Below are positions 9,700 to 21,475 of a stretch of DNA of 64,000 nucleotides, in pieces. Every line of letters starts with the position of its first letter. The stretch's first letter is position 1. The stretch is taken from contig NW_006763292.1 in NCBI RefSeq assembly GCF_000218685.1, positions 1,571,685 to 1,635,684 of the forward strand, read 5' to 3'. The stretch comes from Serpula lacrymans var. lacrymans S7.9 (taxonomy: Eukaryota > Basidiomycota > Agaricomycetes > Boletales > Serpulaceae). Position numbers and translations under genes: made by a program. The notes under the pieces were generated by a model. It was given only the letters and a program-made list of their open reading frames with translations, did no database searches and had not been told where the DNA came from.

Positions 9700-11467
9700 A
9701 TTTGTTCTCGCTAGCTCGATATCATATTCCGCTTGCATCTGACCCAGTATTGTACTCATCTTCTTCCTCTCCATCTTCAACCTCAATAACTCCATCCTCT
9801 TCAAGCTCATCATGGATCTCAATAAAGTCAACTCAGTCCTCATACTTCACCTCAATTTCATCGCCAGCTTTGCTCTTATTGATCTCATCAAGATCTATTG
9901 CTGTTTCATGGCCCTCTCCTTTCAGTCCAAAAACTGGCATTATGCAACGTCTGGCATACGATCTTATGATGTTTGCTTTTACCATGCCTATGTTCCCTAC
10001 TGTAGCCAAAGTGTTGGCTGGTAAAATCAGCAGCTGATCAATGGTAAGGAAACCGGCAAGCAAAAGCTCATCCAAAATACCCTGAAAATCCGGAAATTTG
10101 CTATCCAACAACTTAAGGAGGCTCTCTACAGGCAGATATGGGATCATTGCGCCATGGATCTCTGGTGATGTGTCTCGGGGTGAATCTGCTGACCATTTGT
10201 GTTCAGGCTGCCTCATTAGATTTTGACTTGATGTACAAGTGCTTTTGGGCTGGGTACTTGGTGGCGGGGTGAGTGTTTCAGAGTGTTGCACTCTTTGCGG
10301 CATGATGTTCTTGATTGTGACGTGGATGTTGGGGGTGCTGGCTTGCTGTGATAAACAGGCCTTCTTGGTGGGAATTTGGTCAAAGTTGAGGCAGTTGGGT
10401 GGAGAGAAGATGGTTGCTTGCCCTAGCGACTACAAGTCTCCGTAAGTGCATCATTTTCTCATCAAAAGAACAGAGACTAACTATTTGTTTGGCCTATAGT
10501 GTCATTTCTTGATGATTCAGGCGGCAATGATTATCACGTCAGATTGTTTGCTCAACAACACAGTGCCCACAATGGGCCTCACACTTAATAGCTTGTTCAA
10601 GCTGTTTAAAGGCTTTTAATTGCCCATTAAACTCGGCACTTGGTACAGGGGGTACATTGTCTTCATGGGTTCATTTCTTCTTTGTGGTGGTGGTAGTGGT
10701 AGGAGTTACTAGCAGTGTCTTGAAGAAAATTTGGTGAGCGTTTACTATCACATTGGCAAACAGACTCACAAGGTTTTTTACCTCCATAGTGACTGTTTGC
10801 GTTCAAGCATTTTGTGCTTTGTTTAACAGTTGCTCCATTGCCATCTTGAAGTCCCAGTGGTTATTTATGTGGGACTGCTTGCCTGTATCACCAGATATCT
10901 TGTACACTAGCTGTGCATCACCCTGGGGCCCGTCAAGCATGTCAAATATGCGCCTCTGAAAATCAACCCAGAGCATATCAGTGGTGGCCTCAAACCCCCT
11001 CCTTGTTTCACCGCTCACAATGTCTGTCATGAAAACAAAGGCTTATATTTGGTAAGTTAGCATGTGCTATAATAGATGAACAATTGAGGCACTTACCCCA
11101 GGTCAAGGTTTAGCATTTGGGCAACCTTCAATGTCGAACTTATCAGGGGGTCTTCTGTTGCCGATGATGACCTGTGAGGCTTGCGCCTCTGTGATGCTTG
11201 CTCACTGATTACTGTGTATGACAGTTGGTGCACAATAGGCATTATGGGCATCTGCGGATGCCTGTATGCCTACATGCCTTGGTGAACCACTGAATGCGTA
11301 CCTGGCTAGCCGTACTGCATGGTGAAGGGATGATTGGGACATCTGATTGCCATTGCAGGATAGCCAGTATAGCCAGGAGGAGCCTGAGGTAGTGGATACC
11401 CCCCTGGCAGGTCATGCATGTTTTGTGGATTATTGACATAGTTGAGGTTGGCTGGTTGAGAGGCCAT
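9700..11467 (-). pseudogene. multi-exon pseudogene of unknown, probably repeated family
   Basis: The start at 11,467 gives MASQPANLNYVNNPQNM and a Pro/Gly/Tyr-rich segment with two in-frame TAG codons (about 11,310 and 11,260). After an intron comes SGETRRGFEATTDML...HINNHWDFKMAME and a TGA at about 10,801; then a Cys/His cluster CEAHCGHC (about 10,580); then an open 157-codon piece (10,303-9,833) whose segment FLTIDQLLILPANTL...IIRSYARR looks like a small helical SAM-type fold (inference). An acidic tail follows in another frame. The function is unknown. The layout, tail to tail with a DDE transposase, suggests a passenger of a mobile element. Confidence 0.5.
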
Positions 11468-12296
11468 TAGGGTGAGTGTTTTTTTTTTCTACCACTGCTT
11501 GCACTTATATATTCACGTCCATAGGTTTATTGGCGATATGGAATTCATGTCGAACAATTTTATGTCCATTTACATAGTTTTTTCTTGCTATACAAGTACT
11601 AGTCTCAGACTTGGCTTTCATGAGCTCTTGTGCTCTCAACCACAGCCAAAACTGTAGTTTAGTCTTTTTTAAAAGTTTAGTCCAATATTAAGGCTCAGTT
11701 AAAGATCCGTCAATCTCCTATTTGTGTGATTTTTCGAATTTCCGGCCTATCAATATGAATGTAGCTGTAATCATTAATCACATCAAAAGTGAGCACTATA
11801 TCTATCATTAATTTGAAGTCCTCTGACTCATCATATCTCCACTGGCCACTCAATCCTTCTGATGCTGAAAATATTCCAGTAATCATTTATCTCTGTAATA
11901 TTGTATGCAGTGTGTCTGGTGAAGATATGATATTCTCAGCTTGTGAAGACCTTGACAAAAGTTCAACAATATACTGTCAAATTAAAAACTTTGGTGTCAA
12001 AAATGTGCACAAGGATAGTCTTGACTTGATGCATGCCATACATGGTACTGCAACTGATGAGATCAATGATCCAACACTGACTAATGCTCAATCAATGATC
12101 AATTATTGGTGTGCATTAGATCATCAAATTAACAAGAAGTGAAGTTGGGTGAAATCATCTAGTAGAATTAAATAGGTGCATAACTTTACATTGCAAGAAA
12201 CCTGTATAACGGTCATTCTATCCTCTTTCCAAGATGAATGAGAAACTTAGCCATTTCGTAATTGGATGTGTGCCCAATGTGTGACTTTGTTATTAG
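11468..12296. other. no supported gene; one small open frame
   Basis: An open 117-codon frame (11,789-12,142, plus) reads SINLKSSDSSYLHWPL and ends DHQINKK. It has no recognisable domain, no promoter signal and no similarity to other frames here. The rest is AT-rich. It may be part of the adjacent Tnp2-type element. Confidence 0.35.
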
Positions 12297-14343
12297 CTAA
12301 AAACTCGTGGTTGAATGTGTATACTTGTTTACACATTCAACTTGGTTTGAACAGAATATATGTGGTGTTTGTTCTATAGCTCTTAAAAGAATGTACTGGT
12401 CTCCTAGGTCTTTTCCACCTCTGGGTATCACTGGCAGATCTGGCTTGAGGTTTGGAATGATAGCCTTGAATGAGTTAAATTGTGTATGACCCCACACTGT
12501 GAAAGATTTGCATATGGATTAGAAAGTTAATGGATTTATTGTACTAGATTCCCATTGGTCTGTTATATGGTCTATTATGATTAGCAGATAAATGGGTTAT
12601 TTGCAACAGTTCCAGGTGCTAGATGTAATATAGAATGTATTGAAGGTCAAACTATATGCAGATGGTCTAAACTTGTTGATGAGAATGGTTGCTTCCTATA
12701 GTTCAGTCAATGAGATTGAATATCGACCCATAATTCTTGTTGTTCATACAAGTTTGCAGAAGTTTTGCCAGAATTTGTCTGGGAGAATGTTCTGTAATAT
12801 GGCAGGTGTAAGTCTGAACAAATAAAGTAAACACTCCTATGCCTTGTAGCCTGTATGTGTTTTTTCAACTGGGTTACAAGGTAGCCTGTCAGATAACCTG
12901 GAAAAAAAGGTCCACATTTGGCAACTACCTCACTATGTTGCTTCCAAGTATCACCTAACAAGACAGCCCAATCCCACAGTTTTTTACTGTCATGATTGTT
13001 GTAGTCAAATGTACCACACCATAGAGGAATGAGTAAGTCTGGTATATTGATTGCTATAAGATGCATAATAGAGCCAAAATAGTGGGGGACAGCCAGAGTA
13101 TGTCTTGGCTGAAGTCCAAGAAGGATATTTGGTTTTGGTATCCTGGTTTGGGATGGTTCAAACAATATTGGTGTTATATCCATGTCACAGGCCATGGTTT
13201 TCAGGCTTCCAGAAAATCTGAGATCCTCAAGTCCAAACTCCCAAATCTTTGGCACTCTTGGAATTACACTCCCCATTCTCTGCCGCTCAGCATAGCCCAC
13301 CCCCACATAGTACTCTGGATATCCACCCCAATATCACCGGACTTCTAGTCCTCCATACATTTTCTCCGCATGTTCTTGTATTCTTCATGGACTCTGTAGT
13401 TTAGACCTTATGGTACACTCCCCTCACATATGATTTCCCCTCGTTAGGTAATTGTCCGCATGGAACTCCGTACCTACATTACAAGTTACCCCTTACAAAC
13501 CCCAATCCCTCCAATAGTATATAAGTTGTAGCTCCTGTACTCCGTTCCTGCAGTTCAAATATCAACTAGTTCCTCCCACCTTTATTAAAGTCTCCTTCTA
13601 AGTTTTCCAGTCCTTCTCTGAAGGACCTTTACTCCACTCCACCATTCATCCTCTACTCTCACCTGTTCACTTCATTGAGTTAGGTATCAAGGTCCATGGA
13701 AGGGCCTAGCGCATGAGCTAAGTCAACTCCCAACCTTGTACCCCATTCTACTCCCCACCTCATCTCCGCACTCCAAACTCTGATTACTCTGAAGGTCACG
13801 GTTCTGACAATTGGGCATATTTGCGAGACTGGACAACAGTTGACAGGTTTGTTGGCAGCCTTGAAATGACAGTTTTGTTAATTGGTGAACATCAACATCT
13901 TCATGGTTGCAGCCTTGAACATTATAATCAATAGGTTTGAGTAGTGCTGGATAATAATGCAATATATTAGGCTTGCATTGACCTACAAACCCACAGTCAA
14001 TGTGGCATCCATAATGTCTGTGGTATCCTACAAGTGAGCTCAAATATACTATTCCTGGACCATCGGCTGTAGCTGTTAAAACAAATAGATGGGGTGTGAA
14101 TACTTTGTTATTAAGGCCGTATCTTGAGTCCTTCTCTCTGTAGGACTGAGATGTGATGCAGTCCTGGAAATAGGTAAGACTCAATAACTTAAGGCTTATT
14201 TGGTCAAGGGATATAACCACCAGGTAGAACATATTCCTTCTTATAATGGTTGTCCAGGGATAGATCAAATATAAAACCCATATATACATCCAGCAATCTG
14301 ACATCTTATTTTGGAAAAGTTGTGCCCCATCCATCAAAAGCAT
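12297..14343 (-). pseudogene. Tnp2-like DNA transposase relic
   Basis: From the right: LLMDGAQLFQNKMSDCWMY (14,342-14,287), GYHRHYGCHIDCGF...ILHYYPALLKP (about 14,040-13,940), then after a 400-bp foreign stretch DLRFSGSLKTMACDMDITP and LLGLQPRHTLAVPHYFGS (13,230-13,070), LLIPLWCGTFDY, and finally NSFKAIIPNLKPD...GGKDLGDQY (12,470-12,410). This order matches fungal Tnp2-type (CACTA-related) transposases. Stops and frame changes at 12,830-12,500 disable it. The expected FGSDIMHL reads FGSIMHL, so an aspartate codon is missing. Confidence 0.7.
13320..13720. other. foreign insert in the Tnp2 relic, LTR-like
   Basis: This stretch separates two parts of the transposase that should be nearly contiguous. 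It is CT-rich, has tagtatataagttg near 13,520 as a possible TATA box and no open frame. It resembles a solo LTR promoter region, but neither TG...CA ends nor a target duplication could be fixed. Confidence 0.35.
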
Positions 14344-14789
14344 TAATATGGGGTCACCTGCTTTAATTCAACCATCTTTCACAGCATGAAGGTCATTCTG
14401 GCCAGTACCTACATCCCATGCATCCGGATATCCCTGATTCTTGTCAAACTGATCAAAAATCTTCTGTGCCCATCTATCACAGTATTTCATCCATTCAGCC
14501 CTATCAGGATGAAACCAGAGGGTTCAAAGCTGTGGTCCAATGGGTATGGTAGGGAAGGTCTGTCCTGCTACCTCTTTTGTCCCTCCACTCAGCCTTAACT
14601 TGCCTTGATCATATCTTGGTTAGTAGCAGATTGGACATTCATCAAGGTTAGTATATACCCCTATATACACAAGACATGTGCCTATGCACATATTATGAAC
14701 AACAGATTGGACACCACTTAGTTCAGATACAGATTGTTGTACTTGGTAGTATGATAGGACCTTGTGTGCATGTTCTGGATGTAGTTCAC

Positions 14790-15201
14790 TGTTACGATAC
14801 ACAATTTTTAGACCTTTAATTTTCATTCTCCTCTTTAACTTTATACTGTAGTTTTCACACCCTGTGCCATGCGGCACTTTCCTTTTTGTTCAAACTCCTC
14901 TTTCTCGTGCTGCGCTGCCTTCCTTCTTATTTTAGCTACAAGTATCACACAGTGGAGCTGGTCACACAGGCTGTGCCCACAACATCATCAGCCACTGCCT
15001 TCATCAACTGTATAGTACATATGTACAAACAAACCTGTAGTAGTATATATACCCCAATAGATCAAGGAGACTCCTCAGTGAGTCCTCTCGTTGTATCTTC
15101 ACAACTAACATGTTGAAACCTAAGGGGTAACCACTCCCTCATCATTATCTCTATAGTTGGTTCTAATTGTGCACCAGAGTAAGTAACTCTTGGTTGTTAC
15201 A
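14790..15201 (+). repeat. 5' LTR of the gypsy element
   Basis: It starts TGTTACGATACAC and ends TTGGTTGTTACA, 412 bp. A tagtatatataccc box near 15,040 is a likely TATA signal, followed by ctcctcagtgagtcctc. It pairs with the LTR at 20,442. Confidence 0.95.
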
Positions 15202-15703
15202 TTAGGACTTGCTCTTTACTACTCTCTCACACGTTGTGCAAACCCGGACCCCAGGGTTAAGGGGATAATATTATTGTTTGGGAATATCCCGCATAGCAGA
15301 TAGGTGCGCTCCTGGCAACGGCCTTGTAGTGCTTTGGGAGAAGAGACAATAATTTTGATACACAGCCCCCAGTGTTAAGGGGAGTACTTTAGCTCAGCAG
15401 TTGGTGTGGAACCACTGTTGATTAGAATTTATATACAAACTTCTTCTTCGAATACCTCTGACCAGGCCGGGCACTTGCCTCCGCCAGTCTGGAGAAGGGT
15501 TGACAGCTTAACAAGCGGGCCACCCCCTGACAACTGTTTGGACCAGGGTTTAATACTATAACTTTTATATACATTTTTAAATACTATAGTGTGGGTAGTC
15601 GGAGATTGAGATCCAATACTCAGCTGGGAAGAGGTAAATCCGCAGATAGCAAGCAGGGACTCCCAGTTACCTTTTTTTTACTTTACAAAGAGAACAAGTT
15701 GAC
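15202..15703 (+). other. gypsy leader region
   Basis: This is non-coding sequence between the 5' LTR and gag. The same leader occurs inverted at 7,051-7,520. The primer-binding site is not recognisable as a plain tRNA 3'-end complement. Confidence 0.6.
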
Positions 15704-16767
15704 ATGTCGTCGCAAAACCAACCCAACATCAACACTCTGTTGCACAACATGCGTGCACAGATTTTGGTGTTGACTACGCAACTCAGCTACAGGCAAACCC
15801 CCATGCGGCAACCCCCTCAGTGGAGAAAAAGTTCAATAAGAAAATAGAAGTTTTCGCTGACCCTGGCGCCTTCAAGGGAGACTGAGCGTGATTTGCCGAA
15901 TGGTGGATCAAGCTCCAGATTTGGATCAAAGCAAACTGGGAGGCATTTGCCGACAATTTTGAGGTAGCAACAGCAGTGCTATCTCGACTAAAAGGACCTG
16001 TGGCGGGTCCATATGCCCAAGTAAGATTACAGGAGTGCTACACCACGGGTGTGTGGCCTACCTGGGACGATCTCAAAGTAGAGATCAAAAAATATTACAA
16101 ACCACAGGCGGAGCGTGACTGGGCTTGCCAAATCATCTGTTCCTTCAAACAAGGAAACATGAGGACGGATGATTATGTTACCCGGTTCCTGGCCCTCTCC
16201 ATCCAAGGAGGGCTTGGTAATGAACATGCAGTAGAACTGCTGGAATGTAATGTGAACCCCCGCATTGCAGAACAGATCTATCTGCAGGATACCAGAAACG
16301 AGAACTTGGCCCTAGCGGCTGAGGAAGTATGACGAGTCGGTAGAGCCATGGAGCTCTACGCTATGCACCAAGGTGGAGGGTCCACCACCAAAAATAACTT
16401 TTCCCAGAGGCGCCCTAGGTCATCAAACCAACATAATCATTCTCACGGGTTCAAGCCATTTGGGCTACAACCAGGGCAGGGAGCCCCTATGGATATCGGT
16501 GCGGTCCAGGGCGGACAGATGCGTAGATTCAAAGGGAGCTGCTACAATTGCGGCCAAGAGGGACACATGTCCTAAGATTGCAGAAACGGGGCGCAGGCTG
16601 CCCAACAAAAAAATAACCAAGGGTGCCAGGCACACCAATTAGAAACAGAAAAACCGGACAACCGGCTCAATACTCTGGCTGGTCATTCATATGACGAGAT
16701 CCAAGCTTTCTTTTACAACCAACAGGTCAATGAAATGAAAGCTCAGGGAACAGAGTTCGGAGCTTAG
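15704..16767 (+). pseudogene. gypsy gag, nonsense-mutated
   Basis: The start at 15,704 (MSSQNQPN) is followed by a frame change, then DPGAFKGD, stop, EWWIKLQIWIKAN, LSRLKGPVAG, NMRTDDYVTRFLALS and a CCHC knuckle CYNCGQEGHMS interrupted by TAA where the sister copy at 5.7 kb has MSQDC. Stops lie near 15,883, 16,330 and 16,574, and a TAG at 16,765-16,767 ends it. Gag would form the particle and bind RNA. Confidence 0.85.
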
Positions 16768-16797
16768 GTCACTTGGGTGCCTTCGCTCCTATGAACA

Positions 16798-19700
16798 ATG
16801 AAGTAAACCACAACAAGGTGGCCCCTGCTCCGGGGTGTTGCACGAGCAATAACGGAAAGAAGGGGGTGGCTCACAATTTGTAAATAGATTTCTTTTTTTA
16901 CTTGTTATCTGAAGTATGTACCTGTATGAAGCATTGTGACTGTGGATTTGTCTTGGACCTTCCTGGCAATATAGCTGCTTTGAGCGCTGATTCAGTGGGT
17001 CAGGATAATGAAAGAGTTGGTGCTGAAAATACTTATAAAACCACTGCTGTACCAGCGTCTCCTTTGGAGTGTGGCCCCGGCAAGACAAACACTAGGGTGC
17101 TTGATTCTGGTAAAAATAAAAATCAAAATATAGAAAAGCTTAAAGTAGATAAATGTGTTTCTTTTGATAATCCTTTTTCTTCTTTGGAGCCACCCTTCCC
17201 CGAAATCCCAAGGCATGTGTTGATGCACATATATTTATTCCAAAAGGAGATCCATTTAGACATTGGTGTGGAAAACCTTGCCCAGGGCACAGTACACCCA
17301 ACCAGTGCACTGCTTAATTCAGGCGCTAACGGCATCTTCATAGATCAGGTCTGGGCAGAGCAAATTAGACTCCCTTTTGTAAAATTAGATGTATCTATTC
17401 CCGTCTATAATGTTGATGGTATGCTTAATGCGGGTGGCTGCATCACGCACAAATGTTCTTTTGTTATCGAGTACCAATGACACAGAGAACAAGTTACCGC
17501 CGAAGCTACCCAACTAGGGAAGATCAATTCAATCTTGGGCTGGACCTGGCTATTTAAACACAACCCTGAGATCAACTGGCAGACAGGGGTTGTCACATTG
17601 TCACGTTGTCCTCAGGAGTGTGAAAACTTGGGTAAACCGAGTCGAGTCCGTCAAACTGAGCATCTTGAAAAGATAAACGCTGGTCACATTGATGAGCTCA
17701 GATCTTTAGAAAAGATTGACAATGACAATGATGAGGTAAAACCCGAGGAAGAGATTAAGCGGCTGGTACCTCACGAATACCATGACTTCTGGAAAGTCTT
17801 TTCAAAACATAAGTCAGAGCGCTTCCCAGAGGCTAAGCCTTGGGACCATGCTATAGATTTGAAGGACACCTTCAAACCGAGAAAAGGACACATGATACCA
17901 CTCTCTGCTCCAGAAAGAGATGAGGTATCAAGTTTCATAGATGAACAGCTTAGGAAGGGTTACATCAGACCTTCCAAAAGCCCTATAACATCCCCGGTGT
18001 TCTTCATTCCTAAAAAAGATGGTAAGAAGTGTATGATTATGGACTATCATTACTTAAATGAGTACACGGTTAAAAACGCGTATCCGCTGCCTTTGATCAG
18101 TCAGCTAGTAGACAAATTGGCTGATGCCAAGATCTTGATGAAAATGGATCTTAGATGGGGGTACAATAACATACGAGTCAAAGAAGAAGATGCTTGGAAG
18201 GCCGCATTCACATGCCACCAAAGATCTTTCGAGCCCCTCGTCATGTTCTTTGGGTTGACTAATTCACCGGCAACCTTCCAGAGCATGATGAACGAGATCT
18301 TTGCGGATATGGAAAACTGTGTCGTCATTTACATTGTCAAATTATTGATATTCACGAAGTTGGACGATGAGGCTGAGCATGACAGGATTGTGCAAGAAGT
18401 CCTTTACCGCTGACAGGAACGGGACCTATTCGTCAAACCCAAAAAATGTAATTTTAAAGTGAAGGAAGTAGACTTCCTCGGTATGATAATTGGCCAGAAC
18501 AGAATCAGGATGGACCCTGAGAAAGTTCAAGCTATATTGGATTGGCCAGAGCCTACTCGTGTCAAAGGAGTTAAAGCCTTCCTTGGCTTAGGCAATTTCT
18601 ACCAAAGATTTGTCGAAAACTTTGCAAAGATAACGAGACCGTTGAACAATCTCACAAAAAAAGACATTGTTTGGCACTGAGGCGCCAAAGAATAAGAAGC
18701 TTTTGATAAGCTTAAACAGGCATTTACAACGGCACCCATATTAGCATTTCCAGAATTAGACAAAGAGTTCCGGCTAGAAACCAACTCTTCTGATTTTGCT
18801 ATCGGGGCTGTTCTATCAATTAAATGCCCTGACGATCTTTGGAGGCCTTGTGCCTATTTATCGCATAGTTTGTTGCCTACAGAGCGCAACTATCAAATTT
18901 ATGATAAGGAGATGCTGGCCATCATTAGAGCTTTAGAGCATTGGCGGCACTACTTAGAAAGTGCTAGGCACCAATTCGAAATTTTGACCGATCATATAAA
19001 TCTGGAGTATTTTATGACGGCCCAAGACTTGAACTGGAGACAGGCCCGCTACGCGGTGTACTTGTCTAGGTTTAATTATAGATTCATTTATAAGCCTGGA
19101 ACTTCGATGGGGAAAGTGGACACTTTGTCCAGAAGAGAGGATCATGCCAACGGCATAGAAGATGACAACAAAAGTGTCACCCTGATAGACCAATCAAGGA
19201 TTGCCAATGTTAGAATCGGGCAGGATTCCGATCTTCTGGAAGTCTTCAAGAAAGACATCTCCTCAGAAGAGAAGGTGCGCCTTGATGGCAATGGGAACTA
19301 TTCATGGGAAGACGGGCTCTTCCGTTTTAAAGACAAAATCTATGTGCCTGAATCCGCAAGGATCAAGGCAATAGATAGACATCACAACACTCTGGTGGCT
19401 GGGCACTCTAGATGGCAACGAACAATGGAGTTGATCTCCAGAAACTACATGTGGCCTGGCATGGTCAAAGACATACAGGAATACGTAAAATCCTGTCTAA
19501 GATGTGCCATGGCAAAGAACTCACATCAACCGCCAGCCGGTAAACTGATGCCAAATTCGATACCAGCTGGTCCCTGGCAAGATATATTGGTCAACTTTAC
19601 AACGGATCTACCTGAGTCAAACGGGTATGATTCAGTAATGGTGGTAGTAGATTGCTTCTCCAAAAAAATGGTATTTATTCCCACCAACAAAACTATTACC

Positions 19701-20410
19701 GCCGCTGGTACGGCAGATTTTTTTAAAGATTTTGTATGGTCTATCCATGGACTACCAGAAACAGTTATCTCCAATAGAGGACCACAATTTGCTAGCAAAT
19801 TTACGAAAGAATTATGCCGAATGCTGGGCATCAAATTTTAACTATCAACGGTGTTCCATCCACAGACCAATGGACAAACAGAGAGGCTCAATCAGGAATT
19901 GAAGCAATACCTCCGTATATTTATCAATGATAGACAGACAGATTGGGCCAAGTGGCTAAAGATAGCCCAGTTCTCTTATAATATTAAACAGTTGTTGGCT
20001 ACAGGGAAGGCACCATTTGAGGTAACGAGATCATACCTCCCCAAATGGGTGTAGAACCTGGCAAAAGCAAGAATGAGGCTGCTGAGAACATGGTCAAAGA
20101 CATGAAGTCTGCCTTGGACGAAACACACAAGGCACTATTTAATACTGCAGAGCAGATGAAAGACAGGGCAGAGCGTAGACACTCTAAGGCCCCTGACTAC
20201 AAGGTCGGCGACCTGGTCTGATTAGACACCGACCACTCAGAATTGAAACATTGGCAGTCTAGAAAACTGACAGAAAAGTGGATTTGGCCTTACCAGATTA
20301 AGGAAGTCAAACCCAATGCGGTGGAGCTGGAACTCCCAAAACAAATGAGGGTAGTGCCCACGGTCAATGTTAGCCGTGTGAAACCCTACAAAGGGCCGGT
20401 ATTTGGTCCC
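16798..20410 (+). pseudogene. gypsy pol (PR, RT, RNase H, IN), catalytically damaged
   Basis: Protease: LLNSGANGIFID at about 17,310, where DSGA is expected. RT: FFIPKKDGKKCMIMDY (18,002), YPLPLISQL, then VVIYIVKLLIFTK at about 18,320, where YIDD is expected, so both catalytic Asp are lost. RNase H: YQIYDKEMLAI (18,892). Integrase: HH...C-x2-C zinc module (19,380-19,505), VVVDCFSKK with the first Asp, ISNRGPQF where DRGPQF is expected, and NGQTERLNQELK with the Glu. Stops at about 18,413, 18,680, 19,841 and 20,052 break the frame. It ends VNVSRVKPYKGP, then skips directly to LTR-proximal sequence without a chromodomain. Confidence 0.9.
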
Positions 20411-20426
20411 ACCTGGAAGTCAAGCC

Positions 20427-20441
20427 TTAAGAGGGGGGTAG
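20427..20441 (+). other. polypurine tract of the gypsy element
   Basis: A purine-rich run, ttaagaggggggtag, directly precedes the 3' LTR, the usual site for plus-strand DNA priming. The same run (cttaggaggggggtag) precedes the LTR at 25,187. Confidence 0.75.
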
Positions 20442-20853
20442 TGTTACGATACACAATTTTTAGACCTTTAATTTTCATTCTCCTCTTTGACTTTATACTG
20501 TAGTTTTCACACCCTGTGCCATGCGGCACTTTCCTTTTTGTTCAAACTCCTCTTTCTTGTGCTGCGCTGCCTTCCTTCTTATTTTAGCTACAAGTATCAC
20601 ACAGTGGAGCTGGTCACACAGGCTGTGCCCACAACATCATCAGCCACTGCCTTCATCAACTGTATAGTACATATGTACAAACAAACCTGTAGTAGTATAT
20701 ATACCCCAATAGATCAAGGAGACTCCTCAGCGAGTCCTCCTGTTGTATCCTCACAACTAACTTGTTGAAGTCTAAAGGGTAACCACTCCCTCATCATCAT
20801 CTCTATAGTTGGTTCTAGTTGTGCGCTAGAGTAACTAACTCTTGGTTGTTACA
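20442..20853 (+). repeat. 3' LTR of the gypsy element
   Basis: It is 412 bp, from TGTTACGATACAC to TTGGTTGTTACA, the direct partner of 14,790-15,201, followed by the TTCAC duplication. Confidence 0.95.
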
Positions 20854-21001
20854 TTCACCATATGCTCAATGTGTGTGTGCTATTGTAGCAATCTTCAGAC
20901 AAGTTTGTCTCTTTCAGGTAAAGCTGTATGGAAAACTTGAGGAAGGGGTCATTATTGAGGCTAAGATTGTCTTCATCAGGAAAAACAATTTGGCTATATA
21001 G

Positions 21002-21162
21002 CAGAGGCAATACTATTTATGCTATTATAGCTCTAATAGTACTATATAGCAGATGCAATATTATATATGCTATAATAGCTCTGATAGTACTATATAGTAG
21101 AGGCATTACTATAGATGCTACTATAGCTTTTATAGTACTATAGCAGAGGCAATACTATTTAT
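21002..21162. repeat. 48-bp tandem repeat in TIR element B
   Basis: Units start cagaggcaat (21,002), cagatgcaat (21,050), tagaggcatt (21,098) and cagaggcaat (21,144), each running through a ctattatagctct-like palindrome to agtactatatag. The 16-residue periodicity of the frame across it is a by-product. Confidence 0.85.
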
Positions 21163-21369
21163 AAAATTCAGCACACATATATAATCTAGCTAGCCAAGGC
21201 ATTATTATGGCTCTTATAGCCCTAATAGCCTATATAGGTGTTAAGACCATAGTACATATTTATAGTAATGCTTTATCCAAGTATAAGTTGTGACAATGTG
21301 TAAAATAAAATGAGAAGTCCATAAAAGGTCAATATATTACACATGTATAGTACATTTTGTAAGCCCCTA

Positions 21370-21475
21370 TGGTGTAGAGGATAACTGTGTGGTATGTGGC
21401 TGTAGATTGATTGGTCATCAAAAAAGCGGACCAACAGGTTGAGAGTTCAAACCTTGTGTGTGTGATTATTTTTTT
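21370..21475 (+). ncRNA. tRNA-like Pol III module in TIR element B
   Basis: A-box-like TGGTGTAGAGGAT (21,370-21,382), B-box-like AGTTCAAACC (21,444-21,453) and a run of seven T (21,469-21,475) lie in Pol III order. TTGGTC (21,411-21,416) can pair with GACCAA (21,429-21,434). In copy A this stem is CTAGTC/GACTAG, so two pairs changed on both sides. The acceptor stem is not formed, so it is tRNA-derived at most. Confidence 0.6.

Larger units (their letters stand above)
14790..20853 (+). mobile_element. Ty3/gypsy LTR retrotransposon with both LTRs, inactive
   Basis: Two 412-bp LTRs in direct orientation flank gag and pol. TTCAC precedes the 5' LTR (14,785-14,789) and follows the 3' LTR (20,854-20,858), a clean 5-bp target duplication. 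By eye the LTRs differ at about 15 positions (around 96% identity). Order is gag, protease, RT, RNase H, integrase, so Ty3/gypsy. Many stops and several altered catalytic residues make it inactive. The chromodomain expected at the end of integrase is missing. No tRNA-type primer site is obvious after the 5' LTR. Confidence 0.95.

Noticed and set aside
20928..21143. Protein with 16-residue repeats
   Set aside because: It is the translation of a 48-bp DNA minisatellite inside a non-coding TIR element.
21370..21475. Functional tRNA gene
   Set aside because: A and B boxes are present but no acceptor-stem pairing and a poor T-arm; treated as tRNA-derived.
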